Positions 11,490-24,506 of a stretch of DNA of 64,000 bases are shown here, piece by piece. The DNA is from Cycas panzhihuaensis (Eukaryota; Cycadophyta). Where the stretch lies: the NCBI GenBank assembly GCA_023213395.1, contig CM041465.1, positions 169,391,741 through 169,455,740 of the forward strand, read 5' to 3'. Made by a program: the position numbers and the translations under genes. The notes beneath the pieces are model-generated. The model saw nothing but the letters and a program-made list of their open reading frames with translations, was not told where the DNA came from and did not search any database. Position 1 is the stretch's first letter. The number at the start of each line of letters is the position of its first letter.

Positions 11490-12900
11490 AGAGTAATTTA
11501 TGTCCGTCCATCTCCCTCAAATTTTGGAATCTGAACATCATACTTGGTAATATGATTATAGCAGCGTGAGGGTACTTTGGAGTCTAATTTAAATAACTGA
11601 TCCTCTATCTCCGTAAAAATGACATCTCTGGTAATAATGATTTTTTGTTGTAAAGGTATAAAGACTTTATACTCTTTTTTATCCATAGGGTATCCAAAAA
11701 AGATTCCTTTAAGTGCCCTTAGTTGGAGTTTATTTCGATCTGCATCCAGAATGTGGGCATAGCATATAGAGCTAAAAATTTTGAAGTAGTGAATAATGGG
11801 GACTTATTGTGCCCACTTTTCATTAGGTGATTATACTTCTTTTGATGGGATACTAATATTAATACAATAAATAGTTATCCATATAGCTTTGTCTCATAGG
11901 TAAGTAGGTACATTTTTGTATACTAACATAGCATGAGCCATATTCATGATTGTCCTGTTCATGCACTCAACAATTCCATTTTGCTATGGGGTACCTGCTG
12001 CTATTGTTTGATGCTTGATGCCATTATCTCAAAGGTAGCTTTCAAACTTATGTGAGGTATATTTGCCACAATTATTAGTTCGAAGACATTTGAGTTGATA
12101 ACCCAACTCTTTTTCAGTGAGGGCTATGAATTCTTTGAATACACAAAAGACTTCATCTTTATTGTGTAGAAAAGCTACCTATACTTTTTTAGTGAAATCA
12201 TCAATGAAAGAGATGTAATATAATTTACCCTTCAGTGAAGGAATAGGCATTAGTACACACAAATTAGAGTGTACCAATTATAATGGATGGCTTGATTTTC
12301 ACTGACTTTTAGGAAAGGGTTGTTGATGAGATTTGTCAATGATATAAGCTTCACATTTAAAGGGCTTAGAGGAGAACTTTAGAAGATTTGGAAGAGTATT
12401 AGAAAGATCTCTAAGTTTATCAATGTAAACATGGCCCATGTGAGTATGCCAAAGAGTTTCTGGTGACAATGTTAGATGGGTCAAGATGAAATAAAATGCA
12501 AATTCTTCATCGACACAAGGGCTTTGGGCACAATGGACTTCAGAAGATGGATAGTTATTTAGTCAAAAGAGTTTGTAAGAGAGATGTTCAGTCAAGATCT
12601 GAAGAGTCTTGTCATTTATAGTTACACTTAGATCAAATCCATGAGAGACAAGTGTGGATAGGAGAGTGGGTTTTATTTGAAATTGGGTATGTATAAGACA
12701 TCAAGCAATGTAAACTCTTTTAAGCTTGGGAGTTTCAGGAAAATATTACCAATTTCTTTAACAAGTTATTGTGATTTATCAACCATGTAAACAACTCCTT
12801 AAATATTTGAGTCAAATGTTTGATATAGACTGCAATTTCATGTCATATGTTAAGTTATTCCTGTGTCCATGATCCACTATCCATTAGTTAAAGCCACACT
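11490..12900 (-). pseudogene. copia-2 integrase and protease region
   Basis: Minus-strand pieces match copia-1: the post-integrase spacer at 11686-11498 (KKEYKVFIPLQ, DVIFTEIEDQLFKLDS), the TPQQNG box near 11990, the HSDL region near 12270, the zinc-binding WHTHMGHVYIDKL at 12460-12410, and the protease start near 12870-12840. Broken by several stops and shifts, with no continuous frame left. Confidence 0.82.
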
Positions 12901-14076
12901 ATTCACAATTCCAATAGGGCTTGGCATTGGTGAAGGGAATTCACAAGTGATATATCCACATCAAGCTTCAAAGTATCTCTTTGGTTGGTCAATGACATTT
13001 GAAACTAAAGATCCCTCAATTCTTTGAAAGTGTGCTTGTATAAAATCTGCACCACTAAAGTATTCTTCATAAGTTTCTTTAACATTGTGAGTTCAATGTT
13101 TTGGTTAGCACTTGGCCAACTTATAAGTGGCAGTTCTGTAGTCTTTTGCTAAGTATCCTTTACAGTTACACTGATCACACATAATAGTTTAATTACCAGT
13201 CCCTAAAGAGGTACTAGTTTGTCCTAACTATCTTGCTCTATGTTGAGGTGGCCCTTAGCTTTGAGACTATTGGGGCTGTGATTGAAGGTTTGATTAACCT
13301 TGTGGATAATTTCCCATGTTTCTTCCTCTTTCTCTTGCTCAGTTATTTCCTCTGCCATGAGAGGGACCTTGATTTTTTATGTAGAAAACTTCTTCTTCCA
13401 TCTCAAAGGCTGCATCTGGAAGAGAGTCAGAGGCTGTAAAGTTGGTATCGAAGGTCTTCTCAAATTCTATGAACTTTACAGCAAGTGCTTCAAAGTTGAG
13501 TGTCTTCAATGTTCCACTAGATTAAAGACTTCCAAGCAAGTTTTTATAATCAGGGATATGTAGACATGATTAGATCAAGAATGCCCAAGTGATACATTAG
13601 GTCTTAAAATCTTTATCAATTGGCTATTTAATTGGTTAAAGGAGATTTATTGTCTTATGAGATCATCCCTTCTACATTTTTAATTTGTTTATTTTCAAAA
13701 TAAAATAAACAAATTCTAATTCTGACTTGGTATCGAAGTTCTTCTTGAGAACTTCAAGGACCTTCCAGGCTCTATCATATTGCTCTTCATTAATCAAGTT
13801 GTGTAAGGAGTGATCAATAACCAATAGAATTCTTGTACGAATCTTTTCATCATCTATCTCCCATTATAGCTTGGCTATAACATCTATAGGAGCTATTAGG
13901 ATAGATCCACCAGAAGTAGGTGTTGTAGCTATTGCTGGTATGATGGGTGTAGGCTACAAGTGGGCTCTCCAAAGGCCTTCATACTTCACACTATTTTTAA
14001 TGTTAGTGCACCATAAATCCCAATTTTCTTTGCCTTTCAATATGCAGTTGACATTCTACTTGAATTGAGATGACAT
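12900..14076 (-). pseudogene. copia-2 gag
   Basis: A plausible gag start is the ATG at 14076-14074 (MSSQFK). The gag body (WKVLKVLKKNFDTKSELEF near 13750, KFIEFEKTFDTNF near 13460) leads to a Gly/Arg/Gln-rich stretch and the zinc knuckle at 13184-13149, where the His of CX2CX4HX4C reads Tyr. This copy shows what precedes the left edge of the window for copia-1. Several nonsense changes interrupt it. Confidence 0.82.
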
Positions 14077-15999
14077 GATGATGATGAAGAAGTAGAAGAG
14101 ATGATAGAAGTATGCGCCACTGGCATATGTGGCTAATACACTTAGTACAGTAGGGATGTAGAAATGAATATTATGCTAAGAAGCAAGTAATAATTAATTA
14201 TTTTTCAATAACTATGAAAAATGAGTATAAGTAATGATGTAAGAATGAGGCTTAATATAGAGCTGGCAAAGAGTGGTGATGTGTTATTCCACTAACCTCT
14301 AATTTATGTCCAAATGTAGGTGAGGTTTTGATGCTAAAGGCTTTTAGTATACAATTAGAGCCTTCACCCGCGATACCTGTACCTACACTTGGTGATGAAA
14401 TCTAAGTCACATTAGAGCTTAGGTACTCTCAATCCTTATCTAGTTCACCAGCGAGCAGCTATATACCTCCTCTAAAGAGTCAAATGATATGTGTATATCT
14501 CATGACTATGACAGATATTAGACTAGGTTAATTTTAATGTTGCATTAAGGTTTTTAGTTTTCCCAAGTGGTTATGAGGATTTTCTCTGATTGGAGGCTAT
14601 AGGTATGGCTAGCCTGATCCTCCACCACTATTCTAGTTAAGACTAGGCATAGTATGAGACTCACACCTCCCTTAGGGCCCAGACTTTGGCTAATTATGGT
14701 CTATTTCAACTAAGGTAAGTGTGCACATAAGTCAAGAACTGGTAGTATAGATCATGCAGATGAGATTCCTTTTAGGAATAATGTAAGATGTTTTTGAATA
14801 ACTAAAAATTGAAATAGAAAATTTCCAAATGTGCTTGTTTTCTTTGTTGTTGCTACTGCTTTTGTGATGCTTTACGCTATGTATGTAAATAGAAAAAATA
14901 TGCTAGTTTTAGTAGGGGAACTAAATGTTACTTTCGATCCAAGGTTTCCCTTACTTTAGTATAATATTTTCAAATATATTTTTACAAGTTTTGATACAAA
15001 AGCCATAATGGGCTAAAAAGCAGATCAACTTGCTACTAAAATACTGATTTTTCTAAATCTATATGCATGTAATTTTTCCCTATTTTATGATTTTTTCACA
15101 AATTTATAAATAATAATAAATGAGTAAATTTTCTAAAAATTATAAATATGAAGGCCTAAATGATGAAATCTGAATTTATGACAGAAGGAAAAAAATATTC
15201 AGAATGTCATTTTTGATAGAGTGATGATGTCCGATTTCTAAAAAGTCATAAATTTTTTTTTGCCCAAAAAAGCCCAAAAGCAGAATCTTGCCAGATCCAT
15301 TATCTCAAAATCTGAACTTCAATATGTTAAAAGTTAGATCTTGACACATACATAAACTTTCCCTTCTACTCCATCTTTAAAGTCAGCCAAAAAATTACCT
15401 AAAATGCCCTCGCAATATCCTTTATGGAGTTAAGTAGGCAAATTCAATAACCGTGAGAAAATTACATAGATCTTACTAACCAGTGGATGAAATTTAATGA
15501 AATTTATCTTAAATTGATCCTAAGACATAAATCTATTATATCCCTTAATAAAACCTTTAGATTTTTAGCTTATAATTAAAGAATTTCAATGTGAAAAATG
15601 CCTTAAATTACTTATCCATAAATTTTACGCTTTTATCTTAGCCAAAACATGATGTTGCAGGCTAAATCTAATGTTTCTCTAGAAGATAAAAATGATCTTC
15701 TAGTCAAGGTGGACTTATATGCCAAATTTTATCAAAATCTGAGATGGTCAAACTTTTCATGAAATTATAGGCCTTTAATGCTTCTGGGAATGTTCTTGTA
15801 GCTGAACAACTTCAAAAACCTATATTCTTTACCTCTAAAATTTTGTACACATAGAGAAAGTAGCAACATATAAAGTAATATAATTTTAACTCTCAAAATG
15901 TCAAAAATGATGAATGCACTCTCAATACTTCACATTAAAGATGAAGGAGAGGTAAAATGATTCCATGCAAGTGGAATGAAATGAATAGATCCCCTTTTA
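14077..15999 (-). other. copia-2 leader, ~1.9 kb between PBS and gag
   Basis: No coding motif was found. A leader of this length is unusual for copia elements, where gag often begins within a few hundred bases of the PBS. Near 14300-14720 it is somewhat GC-richer, with short CT-rich stretches. It accounts for most of the element's 7.6-kb length against a more usual ~5 kb. Confidence 0.65.
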
Positions 16000-16011
16000 G
16001 CTCTGATACCA
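16000..16011 (-). other. copia-2 primer-binding site, initiator-Met type
   Basis: On the minus strand it reads TGGTATCAGAGC, two bases inside the 5' LTR (16014-16324). Confidence 0.93.
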
Positions 16012-16013
16012 CA

Positions 16014-16324
16014 TGAAGGAAGGATAGATCTAAGGAATAAATCACTCACATACATACAATGGCAATGGAGAATGAAAAATAAATGAAACAAGATATGAGA
16101 GCAAGCTTGGAGGTGAGAATAAATAATAACTCCCTCCTTGAGATTTTGCCTTTTATTATTGAGGGTGAGCATTAGGATTAGGATTTTCTGGCTTAATGAC
16201 ATAAACCCGAAATTACATCTAAATGCACATAAAGTACATTTAATTAAGAGACTAAAGTTAACAATATATCCTAAGTTTATATAATTAATCTAAACAAATA
16301 ACCTTGATACATTAACCTATTTCA
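16014..16324 (-). repeat. copia-2 5' LTR (311 bp)
   Basis: In plus view it starts TGAAGGAAGG and ends ACCTATTTCA, keeping TG...CA ends. It aligns with 8761-9071 and, inverted, with 4477-4788. Confidence 0.92.
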
Positions 16325-19300
16325 CTTTGGATGTTTATCAAGTTGTATTTAACAGCCTATATCTCTATGATAGAGATGGAGTCCATCATAAAAGGTTGAG
16401 AAAGATTTGACTCATCAAGGAGGGAAAATCATATTTGATCAATTCATTAAAGTTGCTAAGGAATATCTCCCTCATATCCTTCTAACAAGCAAAAGGATTG
16501 ATTAATGTTTGTGGGAAATTTGTGCTACTGATGGTGAAGTAAAAGGTGGAAGAAAAAGAGCAAGTAGAGTCCTCAATGCAGGTGCTGGATAGGAAATAAT
16601 TGCAGTAGATTGAAGGTATAAGGAATATGTACAATGACATATTTCAAGAGCCAAAAGGGCTATCCCCTAAGAGGGTAATTAAACATAAAATCCAACTGGT
16701 TGTTGATTTACCTTTGCCTAATCTTAGTCTCTACCAAAACTTAATTTTAGAGAATGAAGAGATTAAGAAGCAGATTTAAGAACTCTTGAAGAAAGAAGTG
16801 ATCAAGTTGAGTTATTCTCCTTGTAGTTCACCTATTGTTTTAGTGCCAAAGAAATATGGAGGATGGAGAATATGCATTGACTATCAAGCTTTAAACAAGA
16901 TTACCATAAAGAACCAACATCCCCTACCATAGATAGATGACTTGTTGGACCAGCTATAATCCATAAGGTATTTTAGCAAGTTGGACATGAAATTAGCCTA
17001 CCATTAGGTTTGAATATGGGAGGAAGATACTTGGAAGATAGCCTTTAAATCAAAGCAAGGATTGCTTCAATGGATGGTGATGTCTTTTGGTTTATGCAAC
17101 ACACCTACCACCTTCATGAGGTTGCTGAATGAGGTATTAAGACCCTTTATTGATAACTTTATAATTGTCTATTTAGAGGATATTTTAATTTTTAACTATA
17201 TTTAGGAGGAGCACCTCCAACATGTTAAGTAAGTACTCAAAGTCCTTTAATAGCAACATTTAAAACTTAATCTGAAGAAGTGCAAATTTGGAAAGCAATC
17301 TCTTGTCTTCTTGGGTTTTATAGTTGGATGAGGAGAATTGAAAATTGACCTAGTAAAGATTAGAGTCATTCTCAATTAGCCCACACCCAAAACAACCATA
17401 GAGGTAAGAAGTTTCACTAGTGCATGTCAATATTTAAGAAAATTTATTTTCCGATTCTCTTAAATTGTAGTACCTCTTCATGCATTGATAGGAGGATATG
17501 CAAAGTTCCTTTAGGGGAATGAATAAGAGAAAGCTTTTAGGCTTTTGAAGCAGAAAATCTATGAGGCACTAATGTTAGCCTTACCGTTGTTACATAAACC
17601 ATTTGAGTTGGAGACTGATGCTTTAGGCTATACCATGGGAGCAGTGTCGAAGTAAGAGGTAATAATGATAGCATACCATTCAAAGACTTTTAATGGAGCT
17701 ATTATAAACTACCCAACTTATAATAAAGAGCTCTATGCATTACACTAAGTAGTCAAGCATTAGGGACCCTACTTGTTAGGAAAAGAGGTCATGATCCATA
17801 TTGACCATAAGCCTTTGTAATTCTTATAGATACAATCCAAATTGTAGCAGGCCAGGCATATGAAGTGGATGTCTTATTTGTAGTAGTTTCACATTGTGGT
17901 CAAATACAAGAAAGGCATAATAAATAAAATTATAGGCTTGCTATCTATATCTTCTCAACAATAAGGTATTTCTAGCTTGTTAGTAGCTTTATAATTTCAA
18001 CCTTTTTGCTATGATGAATATGCTGATTTGTACTTGGAAGATGAGATATTTAAGCCTATCTTAGAGAAGCTATAGTAGGGAAAAGTAGTTGCTAATTTTC
18101 AGCTGAAAGATAGCCTACTCTTCAAGTAGGACAAGCTTTGCATTCTAAAGCATACAGACTGAATGAGGTGGGTTAGATAAGCTCACATCTATTGAGTTAT
18201 AGGATACTTTAGAGTGGAAAAAACATTGTTAAATTTATAGCGATACATGTATTGGCCAAATATGCAGTAGGGCGTGACTATAGTAGTACGAGGATGTACA
18301 TTATGTAGAACATCAAAGCTGGCCAATAAGAAGTTTAGATTGTATACTTTACTTCCTATTCTATCATGACCATGGGAGAGTATCTCCATGGATTTCCTTA
18401 GAGGACTACTACAGACCAAAAATGATATGGATTATTTGTTTGTAGTTGTTGATTGATTCAATAAAATGGTGGTGTTGATTTCTTATAGGAGAAGACATGG
18501 CTAGATTATTTTTCTAGCATGTTTAGAAGCATTTTGGGCTTCCTAACTTAATCATTTTTTATCGAGATAATGGATTTTTAAGCTATTTTTAGAAAACCTT
18601 TTGGGAAATAATGGACACAAAGCTGAAGATGAGCATGACCTTTCATCCTCAAATAGATGGCTAGACTAAAGTTATTAATAGGATGTTGGTACAACTGTTA
18701 AGAGGATACAATGCTAAGCATCTTAAGACTTGGAATGAAAGTCTCCCATATCTACAATTTACCTTTAATAAAGCTATCCATAACTCAACTCAGAAATCAC
18801 CATTTGAGGTATGTTTAGGATTTCTACATTTTTTGCTCAACTTTCTACATTAAATGGAAAGGAGGAAGAAGGATAAGAGAAGGTACAAAGATTTTTAGAA
18901 AGAATTAGAAAAGTTCATCAGCAGGTTAAGAAGCAGCTTTAAAATCATAATAGAGATATAAACAAAGGTATGATATAAATATAACTAGTTATTCCTTTAA
19001 GGAAGGAGATAGAGTTTGGCTGTATCTCAGCAAGAAATGATTGTAAGATGAAGGTAAAAAGCTAATGCCTATATCTTATGGTCCTTTTACAATTTTGAAT
19101 AAGATTAGAAAAATTGCTTTTCAACTTAAACTTCTAGAATTTATAAAGATGTATTCAGTTGTGAATGTTAAGAATCTGAAGATATTCAAGCCATCCATAT
19201 TGGATGAAAACAAAAACAGAGTTCCACTTTTGCCAAATCCAGAGGAGTTATGAGTAGAGAAAGAGAAACCAATGCAAAATAATTGCATTCTTCAAAGGAA

Positions 19301-19430
19301 GCAAACCAAGATTAGAAGAGACATAATCAAGTCCTTTAGGATTGTGGAGAAAGGATAAGTACCCAGCAAAGTAAAATGGTATAATAGGAAAAAGGGAAGA
19401 ATCAAATTCCCTCATCTACAATTATAAGGT
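16325..19430 (+). pseudogene. gypsy-2 pol: protease end, RT, RNase H, integrase, chromodomain-like tail
   Basis: Resumes at DVYQVV, the continuation of the protease region before 8760. RT: VLVPKKYGGWRICIDYQALN (16838-16900), YFSKLDMKLAYH (~16970), WMVMSFGLCNTPTTFMRLLN (~17075-17130), catalytic YLED at 17170-17181 where YLDD is expected. RNase H: ETDALGYTMGAV near 17610 and DHKPL near 17803. Integrase: CTLC near 18295, ESISMDF near 18380, FHPQIDG near 18643. The C-terminus is clear at 19065-19253. After it, CILQRKQTK through FPHLQL (to ~19427) matches the tail of gypsy-3. Stops at many Gln and Arg positions. Confidence 0.9.
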
Positions 19431-19465
19431 TCATGAGGCCATAAACTCCTAAAAAATAGGAGTTC

Positions 19466-20532
19466 TAAACCGTTTTTAGATCTTTAATTTTATAACACTC
19501 TTTAAAATGAGTATAAAATGCCTTTGTTAATATTTATTTTTCATGCTTTTAACCTTTATTTAGTAGAAAAATGTCATTTAGAGGCTTAAAAAATTCGAAG
19601 AAATGCAATTTTGGTATAACCTATCCTTACCAGTGGTGTAACCTAAAGACCTATTGGTGCAACTTGAAGACCTATTAGTGCAACCTAAAAATAGAGAAAA
19701 TGAAAATAAAATAAACAGATAAATAGGATTTTGACAAATGAAATAGATTTTATTTGACATGAAAAATTATGAGGATGATGTAATATATGTCCTCTGTCAC
19801 TAGAAAAAAGAAAAAGAGATTTCAATGGATTTAAATCTATTTTATCAACTGATCAAAATGAAAGACCAAAAAAAATCATTTTGAGAAGAAAATGAACATA
19901 ACAGGGTTTAAATCTTCTTGGATTCATTCAAAAATTAACAGAGGAGTGCCCAACAATTTGTAGACACAACCAAAGGAGCGAGAAAACATGGGAAAGAACT
20001 CAGAGTAGCTTCCCAAAGAAGAAAAACGACTCTAGAACAAAAGATTGTGCATCTAAAGGAGGAGAAATAGAAGTGCAACAGAGAAAAATTCATCTGTGGG
20101 ACTTTAGAAATAACCCAGATTCATCTGTGAGGTGTTGAAGAGTTTAAGAAAGACTCAGAGATAACTAAAAGAGAAGAAATTCTAGATATAACAGTCTAAG
20201 GAAGATGCCCAAGTAGAAAACTTCTCCAAATAGAGATTTGTAGCTAAGCAACAGACGAAATAGAGATTTGTAGCTAAGCAACAGACGAAACTCCTTATGG
20301 GAATCACCAAAAGAGACACTGAAGAGTGCATAGTAGTCTAAAATGCACCCATCATACTTCTCTACACTCCCAAATTGTTGTAGCAGTCCATTCATGCTTA
20401 GTAGAGAGTGAAAATATAGATTCTTATAAGAAAAATCAAACTATTTTTAAATATAATGTAATATTATTATATATTATTCTAAATTTGTTTCAATTAGACT
20501 AAGTTTTTACTTTTCCATTCAAATTCAGATCA
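19466..20532 (+). repeat. gypsy-2 3' LTR (~1067 bp)
   Basis: Partner of 6142-7215, ending GATCA just before the second TTACC. Compared with the 5' LTR it has fewer 21-bp minisatellite units and an extra 30-bp tandem duplication, besides many transitions. Divergence looks above 10% by eye over the first 200 bases. Confidence 0.85.
20228..20287 (+). repeat. Perfect 2 x 30-bp tandem duplication in the gypsy-2 3' LTR
   Basis: The unit (AAATAGAGATTTGTAGCTAA plus ten further bases) occurs at 20228-20257 and again, identical, at 20258-20287. The 5' LTR has a single copy near 6938, so the duplication arose after insertion. Confidence 0.92.
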
Positions 20533-20537
20533 TTACC

Positions 20538-21671
20538 ATATGTAAAATATTATTTTCTATATACCATAGTCTATTCAAATTTAAAGTCATGCTATTTTGG
20601 CTCAAAATATATTAGCCAAACATTATGCAAGTATGAATGAAGTATTTATGCCATATTTTAAGTTATTTATTATGGTTTTCTTCAGTGACATTTTGATATA
20701 TAATAAGATATAGGAGCACTACCTTAAGCACCTAGAAACAACTCTATAAACATAAAAATTAATAAGCTCTATGTAAAGAATTCTAAGTGCAATGTCATCA
20801 AATATACATTACATTATCTTAGTCATATCATCATAAGAAGAAGTATAAATTGACCCATCCAAGATGCAAGTTATCATCTGCTAGCCTAACCTAAATGATA
20901 TCTCAAAGGTATAAAGATTTCTAAGACTTAGATGCTATTATAGAAAGTCTATAAAAAGATATATGATGATAGTATGACCATTTACTAGTACTAGTCCTTG
21001 CCATGTTAAACTTCTCCCAAACTTTCATAGTACTATGATGATTTGAGAATAGGGATTAACATAATAATTCTCTAGAATAAAAGGTCAATTGCATTCAAAA
21101 GTTAGAAGTTAAACTTGAAGGAATAAGAAAAGAGTATATATAACAAGAAGACACTTATAATTTTTTATTCCTTAACTAAATGGTAATAATACCTACTAGG
21201 GAGTAGACTTATAGTTAAGATAAATCATCAAAGTCTAAGATGCTTCCTATCATAACAAAACCTTTTAGAAGAACAATAAAGATGGATAAACAAGATCTAG
21301 TATTATAACTTGAGATAGATTGAAATAAGGGAAAGGATAATATAATAGTAAGTGTCCTCTTAGGGAAATATAAAGAAGGGGACTACACATCTATATCAAT
21401 CATTGAACCTTTGTAGGTAGATAAACTTCACTAAGAATATACTACTAATTAAGAAGTTAATTAGCTTATCAAATGACATGTTGAAAGGATAATAAGATCA
21501 AATTAATTTATTAATGGTAAGACCCTAATATATAAAAAATTAATATATCTCCTAAGTAATTAAAATATTAAGAACAAGATACTTTAGGAACACCACTAAT
21601 CTAAGTTAGCTAGTCATTTAGGATTTATGAAAACATAGAAAAGTGTAACTTAATCTTTTTACTAGAAGGGA
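20538..21671 (+). pseudogene. gypsy-1 RT (rest), RNase H and first half of the integrase zinc finger
   Basis: Continues the RT cut at 6141. FKFKVMLFWL (~20575-20605) stands for FxVMPFGL. The catalytic box reads FFSDIL at 20678-20695, with the first Asp replaced by Ser. LSHIII and FLRLRCYYRKSIKRY (~20818-20965) follow the usual LGHxI and FLGLxGYYRRFI boxes. An RNase H end is traceable at 21195-21370. The integrase HH half is at ~21592-21665 (EHH, then ASHLGFMKT and SFYWKG). Stops occur every few codons. The reading ends where the microsatellite begins. Confidence 0.8.
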
Positions 21672-23055
<1,384 letters not shown>

Positions 23056-23060
<5 letters not shown>

Positions 23061-24211
23061 TTTGTGTTAGAATGTAACATTTATCAAAGGTATAATCAAG
23101 AAAGTGTATAGAGCCCAAAATTCCTATAAACTTTACCAATTTCATACTAGAAATAAGAGGAAATCTCAATGGACTTTATCATGTGATTACTTAAATTTGA
23201 CAAAAGGAATGCCATATTTATAATTATCAATTGCCTAATGAAGGATGACCATTTTATTCCTATATAATCAATTTATAATGCCCCTTAAGTCATTGAGATC
23301 TGTATGGAGAATATCTATAGGTTATATGGTTTTCCTATGAAGATCGTATTTAATGGAAACTCTAAGTTTACTAACGATTTTTAGAACAAATCTTTTAGAC
23401 TAGAAAGTATAAAGCTTGCCATAAGTATGGCTTAATACCCATAGTTAGATAAGTAGTTTGAAATAGTTAAATAATATTTAGAGAAGTATTTATGATATTA
23501 CATAAGAGTTAATTAGATTAAATGGGTAAAGTGGATCTATATAACTAAATACTAGTATAATAGAAGTTATCACTTAATAATTTAGATGACCCTTTTTGTA
23601 GCTCTATATAAATACCAACTACCAATGGTAGTTTACTATTTGTAGATGATAACATGAATGCCAATAACACATGAATTGGTTTAGTAATAAAAGCAAATAC
23701 TTAAGGATATTAAGAATAACTATGATCTCATAAGAAAACAAATGAAATAGTAGGAATATCAATAGTAAACAAAAAGGTAGAATCCAAAATTAGAGATTAG
23801 GTGTATGTGCATCTGCAACCATATAAGCAAGTAACTTTATGGAAATAAGAGAGGCTTAAGATCATACCTTAGTGTTATGAAATGTTTTAGATAAGAAAGA
23901 GGATAAGCACAGTGGCATATATACTTAACTCACCCCTTTACACTTAAATCTATGATGTCCTCCATGTTTTACATCTTAAAGAAAGGTAGGTCCTAATGTT
24001 AATACCTTAACAGAGTTATAAGTTAGGGACATAGGAGGAAAAATAATCTTAGAACCATAAAGTTTCCTCTAAGATTGAAGAAAAGAACTTTAATCTAGAA
24101 TAGTGACAAAGTATCTCATCAAGTAGAAAGAGTTACTACTAAAAGATGTAACTTAGGAACCTAGAATTCATTGATTACCATCCTAACTTTATAGATAAAT
24201 CTCCATTCTTA
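23056..24211 (+). pseudogene. gypsy-1 integrase (rest) and chromodomain
   Basis: Starts with [10 protein letters not shown] at 23061-23090, the CxxC half of the zinc finger with its second Cys changed to Tyr. EEISMDFIM at ~23157-23183 holds the first catalytic Asp. IVFNGNSKFTND (~23345-23380) has lost the second Asp to Asn. The ..FEIVK box near 23450 keeps the Glu. The C-terminal fold is readable as VYVHLQPYKQVTLWK (~23798-23845) and STVAYILNSP (~23906). A chromodomain follows at ~24098-24183 (LLLKDVT, stop for Trp, EPRIH), which marks the chromovirus branch of gypsy elements. Heavily decayed. Confidence 0.82.
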
Positions 24212-24506
24212 ATAAGGGAGGGTATATTATGAACATATGTCCTCTAAATAACTAACATAGGTAATCCCTAATTTTATATTAAGATATAAATAATTAGGGA
24301 TGGTAAGGGTATTATTAGATTTGATTTATTTTAGACGAGTCTTGGGGTCTACTTCCTCTCAATGTAGAATAAACATATTGAATATATTTTCTCTTTTACT
24401 TAATTTTTTATTTTCATTAGTTTTATGTTCATTCATCTTTCTGAGCTTACCATAGCCATCATTTATATGTGATAGACTTAGTCTACTCTACACTTCTATT
24501 AGAGCT
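24212..24506 (+). other. gypsy-1 polypurine tract and possible 3' LTR remnant
   Basis: ATAAGGGAGGGTAT at ~24212-24225 is a good PPT directly after the chromodomain. A candidate LTR starts near 24230 (TGAACATATG). It has a TATA-like ATATAAATAA near 24284 and a perfect 10-bp inverted repeat (24264-24273 with 24292-24301). Near 24495 TCTATTAGAGCT resembles a decayed TGGTATCAGAGC. No partner LTR is recognisable, so the end is uncertain. Confidence 0.45.

Larger units (their letters stand above)
8761..16324 (-). mobile_element. copia-2: full-length copia element inserted in gypsy-2
   Basis: It is 7564 bp, bounded by 311-bp LTRs with TGAAGG...TTCA ends in plus-strand view. The TSD is CTTTA (8756-8760) on one side and CTTTG (16325-16329) on the other. 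Internal order on the minus strand: PBS, ~1.9-kb leader, gag, protease, integrase, RT, RNase H, PPT. It is the same family as copia-1 but inverted. The two LTRs differ at about 31 of 311 positions by hand count (~10%), so the insertion is old. All coding is broken. Confidence 0.93.
6142..20532 (+). mobile_element. gypsy-2: complete but dead Ty3/gypsy retrotransposon, split by copia-2
   Basis: Two ~1.07-kb LTRs, an initiator-Met PBS, gag, protease, RT, RNase H, integrase and a chromodomain-like tail lie in gypsy order. Without the nested copia-2 and its TSD the element is about 6.8 kb. It is a relative of gypsy-3 (54690-61407): the two align through gag, protease (DGGSQKNLI against DPGSQKNLI), RT and the integrase C-terminus. 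Coding is ruined by many nonsense changes, mostly of the C-to-T type. Confidence 0.93.

Noticed and set aside
13233-14068. Plus-strand open frames rich in Leu/Ser/Phe near 13.3 and 13.9 kb
   Set aside because: Antisense mirror of the copia-2 gag. The same kind of shadow appears antisense to copia-1 gag at 55-279.
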